Positions 7,267 through 16,523 of a stretch of DNA of 39,971 nt are shown here, in pieces (positions within the stretch are counted from its first letter, which is position 1; the number at the start of each line of letters is the position of its first letter). The stretch comes from Cytophagales bacterium (GTDB lineage Bacteria > Bacteroidota > Bacteroidia > Cytophagales > Cyclobacteriaceae): positions 1 through 39,971 of the forward strand of contig JADBYK010000109.1 in assembly GCA_020403045.1 (NCBI GenBank), written 5' to 3'. The translations under genes were made by a program, and so were the position numbers. The notes under the pieces are model-generated. The model was given only the letters and a program-made list of their open reading frames with translations. It was not told where the DNA came from and made no database searches.

Positions 7267-8790
7267 ATGTGCAGGGGTTTTGTTTTTCTTTTGTTACTAC
7301 CGGGCTTTCTGAAAAGTCAAAGTTTCATTTTTCCTTCCGCTGAGAATTGGACGGAACTGAGGGAGGGTCGGACGTTTTCTTTTAACCTGGATGTGACGGA
7401 AGCAGAAAAACCGAAATACACGCTGGAAGGAGTAAATGGCTATCGGGTTACATTTGACACTTTGGGGCATTTTTCGTGGACACCCTCTTTCGATCTCGTA
7501 GATCGACTGGAAAAACAAAAAGAGATTTCTATCCTGTTTCAAGCGGAATGGAAGAGTGGGCATCGTATCCGGAAGTCAGTTTCATTCCTTGTGCTTCACC
7601 AAAACCGTCCACCCATAGTCGATGATCTGCCTACATTTTATGTCAAGCAATCTACTCAGAACCAATACCAAATTTCTGACGATTATGTAACTGACCTCGA
7701 TGGAGATCCAATAAGTTACAAACCCATTGTTTCACAAATGCCCGAAGGCATGCATTTTTCATCGCAAGGGCTTATCACATGGAATCCTTCGCGCAATCAG
7801 TTCATTGCACTAAAGAACAACCCGATGTTAGTAGAGTTTATTGCTCAAGACCAGCCGGATAAACTGGAGACAAAAGCGCGAATTAGGATAGCTCAGACGC
7901 AGCTAGACCTTCCTCCCGATTTGCTTTTGCTCCCCGGAGATTCCGTTTTTACCATTAAAGAAGATGAACGCTTAAACATTAAGATTTACGCCTCAGATCC
8001 CAACGGTGACGAAAACCTGACAAACTTTGGTTTTGTGGCTTCTGACGATAGAATCCCCGAAAACGCTCTGCAAAAAGGCACCAATGCCCAAGGTGAGTTT
8101 ACCTGGCTGCCGGGCTATGGCTTTGTGGATGAAGCTGAGAAAACGAAAACGTTCCGGCTCACCTTTTTCATTTTGGATAAATCGGGCAATCGGGTTGAAC
8201 GACAGACAAAAATCAAAGTCGTTGATACCGAGAACGTAGAAGAAAAAGACAAATCGTTGTTTCAGAAATACAAGAACTCACTCGTGAGCGCTAAAGCACT
8301 GATTGACCGATTGGATGAAAATCATGAAAAACTCAGCAAGACCCTCAAGCAAGCCAAAAAAGGAAAAAAACATCGGGCGATTTTGAACGCTTCCCTTGGC
8401 GCCACTACCGGGTTGTCGCCTGTTATTCTTTCCAGTGATCCAACCAGCTACAAGGCAGTGTCAGCTATCGGAGGCACCACGGTGCTCACCCTTGGCACAC
8501 TGGAAGCAACCGAGGTTATTGGCAAATCAAAAAACGAGATTTTAGATAAGCTAAAAATCAATGTCGAAATCCGCAACCAACTCCAGTTGGAAGGCGACAA
8601 TTTTGCGCGAAAGTATGCCCTGAAGTCAGCACGAAGAGAGAAGACTTTTGATGTTGACCGCGACAAATTGCTACCCATCATTAATAACCAGAAGTTGGAG
8701 TTTTTGGAGTTGAACGCAGCACAAACAGCTCAGCCAAAATACAACAATAAGGAAATCAAACAGACTTTTGTGGATTTCAGTGAAGAGTAA
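7267..8790 (+). CDS. Secreted protein with Ig/cadherin-like domains and a coiled-coil tail; function unknown
   Basis: A signal peptide (about 1-18) precedes two or three beta-rich repeats of the putative-Ig (He_PIG/cadherin-like) kind. The repeats are marked by Phe-Ser-Trp-Thr-Pro, Ile-Thr-Trp-Asn-Pro and Phe-Thr-Trp-Leu-Pro, each closing a repeat, and by acidic Asp-x-Asp-Gly-Asp and Asp-Pro-Asn-Gly-Asp loops that could bind calcium. The last ~170 residues are different: charged helices likely to form a coiled coil (about 325-370), a small hydrophobic Gly/Ala/Thr stretch (about 375-418) and another helical segment. No enzyme motif is visible. It diverges from the alkyltransferase-like gene, with a TAAATTTG box at 7236-7243 that fits a Bacteroidota -7 element but has no good -33 partner. 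Confidence 0.7.
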   Translation: MCRGFVFLLLLPGFLKSQSFIFPSAENWTELREGRTFSFNLDVTEAEKPKYTLEGVNGYRVTFDTLGHFSWTPSFDLVDRLEKQKEISILFQAEWKSGHRIRKSVSFLVLHQNRPPIVDDLPTFYVKQSTQNQYQISDDYVTDLDGDPISYKPIVSQMPEGMHFSSQGLITWNPSRNQFIALKNNPMLVEFIAQDQPDKLETKARIRIAQTQLDLPPDLLLLPGDSVFTIKEDERLNIKIYASDPNGDENLTNFGFVASDDRIPENALQKGTNAQGEFTWLPGYGFVDEAEKTKTFRLTFFILDKSGNRVERQTKIKVVDTENVEEKDKSLFQKYKNSLVSAKALIDRLDENHEKLSKTLKQAKKGKKHRAILNASLGATTGLSPVILSSDPTSYKAVSAIGGTTVLTLGTLEATEVIGKSKNEILDKLKINVEIRNQLQLEGDNFARKYALKSARREKTFDVDRDKLLPIINNQKLEFLELNAAQTAQPKYNNKEIKQTFVDFSEE

Positions 8791-8799
8791 GGCGCGGCA

Positions 8800-8830
8800 T
8801 TTGTCAAAAACAAAATAACCGTTACTTTTG
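8800..8830 (+). promoter_or_regulatory. Bacteroidota-type promoter for tRNA-Ser
   Basis: TTTG at 8800-8803 and TACTTTTG at 8823-8830 fit the Bacteroidota primary-sigma consensus (TTTG, ~19 bp, TAnnTTTG) with exactly 19 bp between. The tRNA begins 27 bp after the -7 box. Confidence 0.65.
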
Positions 8831-8856
8831 CAGTCCTTAAAACGGGAATCGCATCT

Positions 8857-8943
8857 AGAGGAGTGGTAGAGCGGTTTATTGCACCGGTCTTGAAAACCGG
8901 AGACCCTTCACGGGGTCCGGGGGTTCGAATCCCTCCTCCTCTG
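8857..8943 (+). tRNA. tRNA-Ser (anticodon TGA)
   Basis: The 7-bp acceptor stem is AGAGGAG (8857-8863) with CTCCTCT (8936-8942), discriminator G8943. The anticodon arm is CCGGT/ACCGG around CTTGAAA, giving TGA at 8891-8893. A long variable arm (about 8901-8917) marks a class II tRNA, and the T-arm carries GGTTCGAATCC. TGA anticodon plus long variable arm means serine, reading UCN codons. CCA is not encoded. Confidence 0.95.
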
Positions 8944-8966
8944 CAGGTTACAGATCAATCAAAGTC

Positions 8967-9001
8967 AAAAGCCCGAGTTCTCTATGAATTCGGGCTTTTT
9001 T
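8967..9001. terminator. Strong bidirectional terminator between tRNA-Ser and the sugar porter gene
   Basis: GCCCGAGTTC (8971-8980) pairs with GAATTCGGGC (8986-8995) including one G-T wobble, giving a 10-bp stem with a 5-nt loop, flanked by AAAA on the left and TTTTTT on the right. It ends the tRNA transcript and probably also the leftward porter operon. Confidence 0.85.
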
Positions 9002-9063
9002 CATTTTATCCCTTTTCGATTTATTCGAAGTTGCAGAATCCCTAGGCGCCTCTTTGAGTGTCT

Positions 9064-10461
9064 TTACCCAATCAGATCGTGTTCTATCTGTTCCAATGTT
9101 TTTCCTTTTGTTTCAGGCAAGAACTTGAATAGTACAACAAATCCAATCGCACAAATAAGGGCATATAGCCAAAAATTGTTGGCCCAACCAAGACTTTCTT
9201 TGATGGCAGGAAATGTATAGGTGAGTGAGAAATTTCCAATCCAGTGTGCCAGTGCAGCAATGGACATGGCTGCTCCTCTTATTCGATTTGGAAAGATTTC
9301 AGATAATACAACCCATAACAAAGGTGCAAGCGTGAACGAATAAAACATCACATTGGCCAACACCAAAAGAACAATTACCACTCCGTTATAATTTGCGTAA
9401 AAACAATAACCAATTATTCCGTAGATAATTGCCATCGCAGATGTACCAACTAGCAAAAGTGTTTTCCTTCCCAATCGATCCACTGTAAAAAGTGTGATAA
9501 AAACAGACAATACCATCACCGATCCGATCACTACAATATTGAGCATCATCTCTTTCAGATTATATCCCGCAGCCTGAAAAATATCAGAAGCATAGTAGAT
9601 AACTACATTCAGACCGCTCCACTGTTGAAGAAATGCCAGAAATACTCCAATGCCAATAATCTTCAACACTTTTAAGTTAAATAACTCTCGAAAATTCACA
9701 TGGCCAACGTTTTCTTTCGAGAGCGTCAATTCAACTTCCCGTATTTGATGTGCCGCATAGTCTTTACCCCCAATTCGGTCAAGAATTGAAGTTGCTTTTT
9801 CGTTCTGACCATTTTTAACCAGCCAACGCACACTTTCTGGTACCAAAAACATAAGTAAAAAGAAAATAGCTGCCGGTATGGCTTCCACTCCAAACATCCA
9901 ACGCCAGCCGTACATTCCACTCCAACTCTGCGCTATAATTTCATTTGATGCATTGGACGGCAGGGCGGTGTCTAACAAAGATATCTGCCAATTGATAAGT
10001 TGCGCCAATAATACCCCAATCATAATCATTAATTGATTGATGGTTACTAGCATTCCTCTTTTCTCCGGTGGAGCGATTTCAGCGATGTACATAGGTGAGA
10101 GATTCAGTGCAATACCCATGGCAACTCCGCCTATAATTCGGTAAACGTTGAACCACATAAAATTGGTTGCCAAAGCAGTACCGACACCTGTTAAGGCAAA
10201 CAAGAAACCGGCAAAAATCAATAGCCGTTTGCGTCCGAGCCGATCCGCCAGAAAGACGCAACCTAATGCGCCAGCCATACAGCCAAGCAGAGCTGAACTA
10301 GTTCCCCAGCCTTTTTGAGCCGATGTTATTAAATTAAAGTAAGGCTCATAGAATGGCTTTGCACCACCAATGACCACCCAATCGTATCCAAATAGAAATC
10401 CACCCATGGCAGCCGTTAAACTTACAAGCCAGAGAAATTTTTGATTGTATTTGACTGCCAT
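9064..10461 (-). CDS. MFS sugar porter (proton-coupled sugar uptake)
   Basis: The 465-residue protein has twelve membrane segments and the sugar-porter signatures: Asp-Arg-Leu-Gly-Arg-Lys at 73-78 and again near 318, Pro-Glu-Ser-Val-Arg-Trp-Leu near 207, and the closing Pro-Glu-Thr-Lys-Gly-Lys-Thr-Leu near 448. Transporters of this group move a monosaccharide into the cytoplasm with a proton or sodium ion. It follows the second GH29 gene by about 40 bp and is likely in the same leftward operon, so L-fucose released by the fucosidases is the natural guess. The substrate itself cannot be read from sequence. Confidence 0.88.
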   Translation of the reverse strand: MAVKYNQKFLWLVSLTAAMGGFLFGYDWVVIGGAKPFYEPYFNLITSAQKGWGTSSALLGCMAGALGCVFLADRLGRKRLLIFAGFLFALTGVGTALATNFMWFNVYRIIGGVAMGIALNLSPMYIAEIAPPEKRGMLVTINQLMIMIGVLLAQLINWQISLLDTALPSNASNEIIAQSWSGMYGWRWMFGVEAIPAAIFFLLMFLVPESVRWLVKNGQNEKATSILDRIGGKDYAAHQIREVELTLSKENVGHVNFRELFNLKVLKIIGIGVFLAFLQQWSGLNVVIYYASDIFQAAGYNLKEMMLNIVVIGSVMVLSVFITLFTVDRLGRKTLLLVGTSAMAIIYGIIGYCFYANYNGVVIVLLVLANVMFYSFTLAPLLWVVLSEIFPNRIRGAAMSIAALAHWIGNFSLTYTFPAIKESLGWANNFWLYALICAIGFVVLFKFLPETKGKTLEQIEHDLIG

Positions 10462-10500
10462 AATGAAATGCTTGTTGAAATATTATGATTAGATGGCGTT

Positions 10501-12222
10501 CTATTTTTTTACCTGCACTTTGAACACCCATGCATACTTGCCGGGTCGGTTGCTTTCGGTTTGCAAATTATCAGGAATGGAAATTTGAACATCCTTTCCT
10601 GTCTGGGTCCACTTTAGTGAACTCTTTGCGCCTAACATCGTCACTTTGGTACCAGCAATAGGTGCAATGTTCTTTATTGACAACGTCTTGCCAGGCCATA
10701 CCGTGCTATGTACATAAACATACTTACCCTCTTTGCTTTTTGTAAAATATGTATCACCATCCTTGGTAGAACTCCACGGCCGAGTGCCATAAATACCTTC
10801 GCCATTCATCTTCAGCCAGGCGCCTAATTCTACTAGCCTGCTTCTCTGAACCTCAGGAAGTTTACCTGATCCATCAGGGCTCACTACCAAAAGTAAGTTT
10901 CCGTTTTCTGCCACAATCTTGACAAACATTTTAACAAGGTCAGCACTGGAAAGTGAACTCTGGTCATCATCCTGCCAGTTGTATCCGAACGCAGGGCTTA
11001 TGGAGCGGCACACTTCCCACTTTTTTGTGATGTCGACTTCGCCAATGGTGAATTCAGGCGTACCATAATCTCCTAACTGAGTAGACGAAAGATAAATCTT
11101 CATTGCCTTTTCCATCTCACCCTTTTTCATCAACTCGCCCACCTGAGCAAGTTCAGCTTCAGAAAGTGTCGTGCCAGCTCTATTATTTATCACAACATCT
11201 TTTCGGCCTGTTGCCTGATTATAAAAGTATGCGGATAGCTCAGCCGCGCGGCTGACAGAAACCGGACTTCCCCAACCTCCATCATACCAAACCAAATCCG
11301 GATCGAATTTATCAACGGCTTCTTTGAAAGAAGGCATCATATAATCTGAGAAATAATTCCGAACAGGAATTTTTCCAGAAACCATTCGGTCGTAAATCTC
11401 CGGAAAGTAACTTACCAAAGGTGTTGCTCTCGGAATCTGGCCGAGCTGATCCTGAAAAATAGCGAGATCTTTTGTAGGATCCCACTGACTCAATGGTCGG
11501 TCAACAATTACAGGGTACTCCCACTCGGAAACTGAAAAATAGAAACCTAGTTTCATACCACGTGCTTTTGCTGCCGCAGCCAGCTCCTTATAAATATCTC
11601 TTTTGGGTCCCATCTCTACCGCATTTCGTTTAGTGTAAGAAGATTCCCACATCGTCCAGCCGGCATGATGTTTTGAAAACGGAACGTAATATTTAGCTCC
11701 CGCTTCAACAGCCAGATTCATGTATTCATCTGCATTGAGATTGGCACCTGTTAGCATCGGCAGCAAATCATCTCTTCGAAAATCTGTTCCGAATGTTTTG
11801 TCATGATACCCTTTGTATCGGTAGTCCATCAGAAATTCATACCAATCGGGATAGGAACCACCTGTGCTTGCTTCTGCTCCTTTCTTAGGTGCATAACCAG
11901 CCGATGACCAGGGACCCCAGTCAAGAAAAATACCCAGTTTGGCGTCCTGAAACCACTCTGGTATGGCGTGTTTAGCGAGGGATTCAACGGTTGGTTTGTA
12001 TGCACCCTTTCCGTTTACTTCTTCAATTTTTTTAACTTCTTCCGCGGCCTTCTTCATCATCTCTGCTGAAAACTTGTCGCGAAGTTCTTCGATCGTGTAT
12101 TTATATCGAAAGGGTTGGAAATTGACCGGGCGTTTCGGTTGTTCTTGTGCCGTCTGTGCCAGTACATTCGCTTGAATGAAAAGACATATGATAGCAACAA
12201 ATAATACTCTCAAATACTTCAT
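10501..12222 (-). CDS. Alpha-L-fucosidase, GH29 (second of a tandem pair)
   Basis: GH29 enzymes remove alpha-linked L-fucose with retention. The protein has a signal peptide, then the family's His-His-Ala-Gly-Trp-Thr-Met-Trp motif, a Tyr-Phe-Ser-Val-Ser-Glu-Trp-Glu-Tyr stretch, and Asp-Leu-Val-Trp-Tyr-Asp-Gly-Gly-Trp-Gly, whose second Asp is at the nucleophile position. A C-terminal beta domain follows. The ATG at 12222 was preferred over an upstream GTG at 12246, because it directly precedes the basic, hydrophobic signal sequence. It is 573 residues long and starts 28 bp after its paralogue. Export beyond the inner membrane is likely; the exact location is not clear. Confidence 0.9.
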   Translation of the reverse strand: MKYLRVLFVAIICLFIQANVLAQTAQEQPKRPVNFQPFRYKYTIEELRDKFSAEMMKKAAEEVKKIEEVNGKGAYKPTVESLAKHAIPEWFQDAKLGIFLDWGPWSSAGYAPKKGAEASTGGSYPDWYEFLMDYRYKGYHDKTFGTDFRRDDLLPMLTGANLNADEYMNLAVEAGAKYYVPFSKHHAGWTMWESSYTKRNAVEMGPKRDIYKELAAAAKARGMKLGFYFSVSEWEYPVIVDRPLSQWDPTKDLAIFQDQLGQIPRATPLVSYFPEIYDRMVSGKIPVRNYFSDYMMPSFKEAVDKFDPDLVWYDGGWGSPVSVSRAAELSAYFYNQATGRKDVVINNRAGTTLSEAELAQVGELMKKGEMEKAMKIYLSSTQLGDYGTPEFTIGEVDITKKWEVCRSISPAFGYNWQDDDQSSLSSADLVKMFVKIVAENGNLLLVVSPDGSGKLPEVQRSRLVELGAWLKMNGEGIYGTRPWSSTKDGDTYFTKSKEGKYVYVHSTVWPGKTLSIKNIAPIAGTKVTMLGAKSSLKWTQTGKDVQISIPDNLQTESNRPGKYAWVFKVQVKK

Positions 12223-12250
12223 GGGTGTAGATTTTAAGGTTGACACGTAA

Positions 12251-13960
12251 TTATTTGACTTGAATTCTTATGGCAGTTGAATATTTACTTGGTCTGTTGG
12301 CTTCTGTTTGCAATTCAGGTGGCAGACTCACTTCAATGTCGTCACCTACCTGCTTCCATTTTAGTTGACCTTTATATCCCAAATGAGTAATTCTGGAATT
12401 CTTGGTTGGTGTAATATTTTTTAGTTTAATCAGCTGTCCAGGCCAGATGGTGTTGAAAGCGTAAACGAACTTTCCATCTTTACTTTGTGTGAAATAGATG
12501 TCTCCGTCTTGCTGAACCTTCCAGGGTCGTGTTGAATAAATTCCCTCACCGTTTATTTTCAACCAATCACCCAGATCGGTTAGTCGTTTTCTTTGCACAT
12601 CGGAAAGCTTACCTGAGCCATCCGGGTTGATCACCAACAACAGATTCCCGTTACCGGCAACAATACCAACAAACATTTTTATTAAGTCTCCGCTTGATAG
12701 CGAATTGGATTCATTGTCCTTCCAGTTATACCCAAACGCGGGACTAATCGATCGACACACCTCCCACTTCACTTTGGAATCGATCTTACCAATGTGATAT
12801 TCTGGTGTGGTGTAGTCACCCAGCTGCTTATTGTTTGAAACAAGTTCAGTGAGTGCCTCATCATTTCCCGTTTCTCGAAGTTTTCTAATCTCTTTCAATT
12901 GCTCGGCAGTAAACGTGCTGCCCGCACGGTTATTGATAACTACGTCTTTTCTTCCTTGCGCCTGATTGTAGAAATAAGCAGACAGTTCTGTTACACGGCT
13001 GCCCGAAGCAGGTGTGCCCCAGCCTCCATCGTACCATACCAGGTCAGGGTCGAATTTATCCACTGCTTCTTTAAACAATGGCATCATGTAGTCTGCGTAG
13101 TAATCACGAACCGGAATTTTTCCCGAGAGCATTCTATCGTGGATGGCCGGAAAAAAACTGGCATAAGGCGTTGGTCTTGGCAGTATTGCCATTGCATCCT
13201 GAAACACAGCGAGGTTTGGAGTTGGATCCCATTGACTAATTCGCTTATCAACAATGACTGGATATTCCCACTCAGCAATTGAAAAGTAGAGAGCAAATTT
13301 CAAGCCTCTCTTCCTTGCTGCTTGCGAAAATTCCAATTGAATGTCGCGTTTGGGCCCCATCTCTTTTGCATTTCTGAAGGTATAGTTGGATTCCCACATG
13401 GTCCATCCGGCATGATGACGACCAAAGGGAACAAAATATTTAGCTCCTGCCTTCACCGCTAAATCCATATAGTCTTCCGCGTTCAGATTTTCTCCTGTGA
13501 GCAACGGAAGAAAATCATCTCTTCTGAAATCCACACCCCAAATCGAATCATGATAGGGCTTATAGGAGTAGTCCATTAAAAACTCATACCAATCCGGATA
13601 AGACCCACCCGTACCAAGGCTTGGGTCACGTGGGCTTGCGTATCCTGCCGCAGACCATGGCCCCCAATCAAAGAAAATACCCAGCTTTGCATCCTGAAAC
13701 CATTCGGGCATGGGATGCTTGGCAAGTGACTCGGGAGTTGGCTTGTAGGCACCTCGCTCATTAAGTTCTGTCATTTTCTTTACATCTTCAGCCGCTCGCC
13801 TCATCATATCTTCTGAGTACTTCTGGTGAAGTTGCTCAATCGAATATTTATACCGGAACGGCTTGAAATTAGCGGGTCTTTTGGGTTGCACCTGCTGAGC
13901 CGACATCGACAAGGAAATCATTGTCATTGCAACTGCAAAAATAGTCTTGATGATTTTCAT
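12251..13960 (-). CDS. Alpha-L-fucosidase, GH29 (first of a tandem pair)
   Basis: This close paralogue of the next gene has the same domain order: signal peptide (about 1-21), GH29 catalytic domain with His-His-Ala-Gly-Trp-Thr-Met-Trp and the nucleophile region Asp-Leu-Val-Trp-Tyr-Asp-Gly-Gly-Trp-Gly, and a C-terminal beta domain. The two proteins are near-collinear along their whole length, so they arose by tandem duplication, yet differ enough to suggest different linkages or acceptors. The ATG at 13960 was chosen over an upstream TTG at 13984. A candidate operator lies at 14048-14067, 87 bp upstream, so this is the first gene of a fucosidase-fucosidase-porter operon. Confidence 0.9.
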   Translation of the reverse strand: MKIIKTIFAVAMTMISLSMSAQQVQPKRPANFKPFRYKYSIEQLHQKYSEDMMRRAAEDVKKMTELNERGAYKPTPESLAKHPMPEWFQDAKLGIFFDWGPWSAAGYASPRDPSLGTGGSYPDWYEFLMDYSYKPYHDSIWGVDFRRDDFLPLLTGENLNAEDYMDLAVKAGAKYFVPFGRHHAGWTMWESNYTFRNAKEMGPKRDIQLEFSQAARKRGLKFALYFSIAEWEYPVIVDKRISQWDPTPNLAVFQDAMAILPRPTPYASFFPAIHDRMLSGKIPVRDYYADYMMPLFKEAVDKFDPDLVWYDGGWGTPASGSRVTELSAYFYNQAQGRKDVVINNRAGSTFTAEQLKEIRKLRETGNDEALTELVSNNKQLGDYTTPEYHIGKIDSKVKWEVCRSISPAFGYNWKDNESNSLSSGDLIKMFVGIVAGNGNLLLVINPDGSGKLSDVQRKRLTDLGDWLKINGEGIYSTRPWKVQQDGDIYFTQSKDGKFVYAFNTIWPGQLIKLKNITPTKNSRITHLGYKGQLKWKQVGDDIEVSLPPELQTEANRPSKYSTAIRIQVK

Positions 13961-14047
13961 AGGCAATAAATTACTGGTTTTCAAAAAAGTCCGATTAAGT
14001 TCGTCAGGATAAAAATAACGTTGTGATTGACCGAAACAATCCTGCTC

Positions 14048-14067
14048 TATCCTGTAAAGACAGTCAT
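14048..14067 (-). promoter_or_regulatory. Candidate GntR operator upstream of the fucosidase operon
   Basis: On the minus strand this reads ATGACTGT-CTTT-ACAGGATA, the same two half-sites as the site at 23771-23787 but separated by four extra bases. Outer arms CCTGCT (14041-14046) and AGCAGG (14068-14073) extend the symmetry. Role inferred from recurrence at other genes of the locus. Confidence 0.5.
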
Positions 14068-14115
14068 AGCAGGGTATTTAAATTGAATCGGCTGTTTCGG
14101 CTATTGAAATAACGC

Positions 14116-15333
14116 TCACGAAATTGCAAGTGCAGGATTACCCGGACCAAAGTGCTTAAGCATTACAATCGGATCGGTCTTCGAGGTATTCATTATTTTA
14201 ACGCCTTCTATTGCTGCCTTTTCACTAACGAAATACTCATCATGGGTAAGTTGACCGTATCGAATAAGTGCTGGCGTTTCAATGTCCCAGACTCCAAACT
14301 TTCCATGACCTTGCATCATGATCATGCCATAAGCTGCCTGATCTTTCATGGTGACGGTTACTCCGGGAGAAATAGTCAATTCGGTTGCACTGAAATCAGC
14401 GGATTTGTAACAAACCCAATTCTCAGTATAGCCTTCCGATTTCATTTCTTCAGGCTTTTTTATTGGCTTCGGTTTCATGAACCGTGTGCTCATCATATTC
14501 GGATCCACGTTCAACTCCCAATCCAGTACACTCATGAGATGATCAAAATCTCCCAATTTAGATTCAGGTGTGCAATTCCATAACAATTCTTCTGGGATGA
14601 TAGCGTCATTCACTAAAGATTGATACATCGCAAAAACATCGGACGCTTTTTGTGGCTCATACGTACACAAACTTCCCGGAGCATGTAACAAGCCCGGAGG
14701 AACATCCCATCCGGTGCCTGGCTCCAATTGAAAGGCTTGTGAGTAAGCTGTAATCTTGTTATCACCTTTTGCGAAATTGATGAGGCATTGTTTAATCGTG
14801 TCTTTACTGGTGCCAGGTGTTATACCAAAGAATGTATACGGAAAATCACCACCATGATTATTTAATTGAGGGGGAAAATAATAAGCTTCTGGCTTTCCCA
14901 ATTGCCCAACAAGTTTTGCCTTGTCATCATTGTGATGGACGTGATGAGGCAGAGGTCCTTTATTATCAAAGAACTTTGAATACATAGGCCAGGCTCCGTA
15001 CTTACGCCATAGCCGATCACCGATCAATGAACTCTTTAGTTCATCAATAGCATCTTTTAATAAAAATTGAATTTCCTTTTTTCCATCTTCAAAAACCACA
15101 GCACTCAGCCCCTCATTTTTTCCAGTCAATGGACCATTTTTGGCCGGTGTTGTAGACGCCAACCAACGTTCATCAATGCCTCCGCGTTGACCGCCCAAGA
15201 CATAATAATCATCGGGGTGTAACTTAATTCTTCTGCCAGGCACACAAAATGAGCGAGGAACCCAAGTGGGTGCCAACCGGAGTATTCCGTTTCCTTGATC
15301 GAATGCTCGTTGAGCGTATTGAATGTTTTCCAT
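14116..15333 (-). CDS. Cupin-type protein resembling class I mannose-6-phosphate isomerase; role unknown
   Basis: The 405-residue protein looks like a double-cupin, phosphomannose-isomerase-like fold. A metal-binding cluster is visible at His130-His131-Val-His133-His134-Asn-Asp-Asp, with a later Pro-Pro-Gly-Leu-Leu-His-Ala-Pro-Gly motif of the type that supplies another metal ligand. There is no signal peptide, so it is cytoplasmic. It follows the DUF4432 epimerase-like gene by 14 bp, so the two form one operon in a fucose locus. An isomerase or epimerase acting on the free sugar is plausible. If so it could conceivably stand in for the missing ketol-isomerase, but nothing in the sequence proves this. 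Confidence 0.6.
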   Translation of the reverse strand: MENIQYAQRAFDQGNGILRLAPTWVPRSFCVPGRRIKLHPDDYYVLGGQRGGIDERWLASTTPAKNGPLTGKNEGLSAVVFEDGKKEIQFLLKDAIDELKSSLIGDRLWRKYGAWPMYSKFFDNKGPLPHHVHHNDDKAKLVGQLGKPEAYYFPPQLNNHGGDFPYTFFGITPGTSKDTIKQCLINFAKGDNKITAYSQAFQLEPGTGWDVPPGLLHAPGSLCTYEPQKASDVFAMYQSLVNDAIIPEELLWNCTPESKLGDFDHLMSVLDWELNVDPNMMSTRFMKPKPIKKPEEMKSEGYTENWVCYKSADFSATELTISPGVTVTMKDQAAYGMIMMQGHGKFGVWDIETPALIRYGQLTHDEYFVSEKAAIEGVKIMNTSKTDPIVMLKHFGPGNPALAIS

Positions 15334-15347
15334 AAACCAAAACTATT

Positions 15348-16409
15348 TTAGTGAGTAAAATTTGTTAGAAAATTCTTGATGGAGCTTTCCTCGACCACAA
15401 CTTCCAATTGAAGATTCACTTGTCGCTTCTCACCAGGCGCTATGAATATCAATTGATTTTGTTTCCGCGCCATCGATTGACCTATTGGTGGATTGGTAGC
15501 GGGCTCAAGGGCTGTTACGTATTCGTTAATTCCCCAATGCTGCCAATTAATAAGCCAGGGTAACTGATCTTTATTAAATCTAAGGCCAAGAGCTAATTGT
15601 ATTTTTGAATTATATAATCCACAAACACAATTTCCTTCCTTATCTGCTACAGGTGAAATAAATGCTGCTTCTTCACCATCTCCATTATGATCTTGAATTG
15701 GCGCTGGGCAGAGGCGAAAGTCATTTCCTTGTTTGAATACCTTGCTTCGCAGTTCTCCTTCTCGTGAAGTCCATGCTCCCTCCCACAGTATTTTGGTTCC
15801 TTCGTCCACCAATGGCCAACCAAAATTAATGTGATATAAGACCATATAAGGGATGGCCGTATTTCCTCGGTTTATCACTTCGTCATGAATCGATACTTTT
15901 GGATCTCCTAAAGTACCCGATATCTTCCGTCTCAATTCAAAGCATGAACCAAATATTCGTGTCTGTCTAATAATACCCGTTATACTCATCTCCAATTTGC
16001 CGGCCAATGGATCAGGCTGAATAATAGATTCAATCTCTGCGGGTATGTTAGAAATCTCTCCATGAAGGCCACGCCTTCCAAATTCATCTTCTTCGGGGCC
16101 ACCAACATGATCCAGACCACATGTAGTCAGCAAACCACCACCAAAAGTTTTTAGCCAATCAATTCCCTGATTGGAAAAGGGCTGTGGCGCTGTTACACCC
16201 AGATGACCAAGCCATGCAAGGCTATAATTATTATAGAAGGCATCAGCTATATCCATTGCCCGGTCAATCACTATCTTAAAACGCAGCCCACCCCCTGTGT
16301 TAAACCAAGCAATCCGGGTTCCCCTTCCACTCCCATTATCAAGCGTAGAAGTTTCAATGCCACCCAGTTGCAGCGGGTTTGATATTTTATCTTTCCAATG
16401 TTGTTCCAT
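15348..16409 (-). CDS. DUF4432 / aldose 1-epimerase-like protein
   Basis: This 353-residue protein has the DUF4432 signature of galactose-mutarotase-fold proteins: Asp-Arg-Ala-Met-Asp-Ile-Ala-Asp-Ala near 49-57, Gly-Gly-Gly-Leu-Leu-Thr-Thr-Cys-Gly-Leu-Asp-His-Val-Gly near 110, and Leu-Tyr-His-Ile-Asn-Phe-Gly-Trp-Pro near 195. In mutarotases, His residues in these positions act on the anomeric carbon. It lacks a signal peptide. It is the first gene of the epimerase-cupin pair, with a candidate operator at 16524-16540. Since the RhaM-type mutarotase gene downstream is broken, this protein may supply mutarotase activity; that is inference. Confidence 0.75.
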   Translation of the reverse strand: MEQHWKDKISNPLQLGGIETSTLDNGSGRGTRIAWFNTGGGLRFKIVIDRAMDIADAFYNNYSLAWLGHLGVTAPQPFSNQGIDWLKTFGGGLLTTCGLDHVGGPEEDEFGRRGLHGEISNIPAEIESIIQPDPLAGKLEMSITGIIRQTRIFGSCFELRRKISGTLGDPKVSIHDEVINRGNTAIPYMVLYHINFGWPLVDEGTKILWEGAWTSREGELRSKVFKQGNDFRLCPAPIQDHNGDGEEAAFISPVADKEGNCVCGLYNSKIQLALGLRFNKDQLPWLINWQHWGINEYVTALEPATNPPIGQSMARKQNQLIFIAPGEKRQVNLQLEVVVEESSIKNFLTNFTH

Positions 16410-16523
16410 TCATCAGTCTCGAGATAAAAATTGGGTGAAGAATTCACACTAACCACTTAGAATGCGTCACCCAAAAACAACGGTTGTGTTTTGCGTGAAC
16501 CTATGAACATCCACTTAGGTGTT

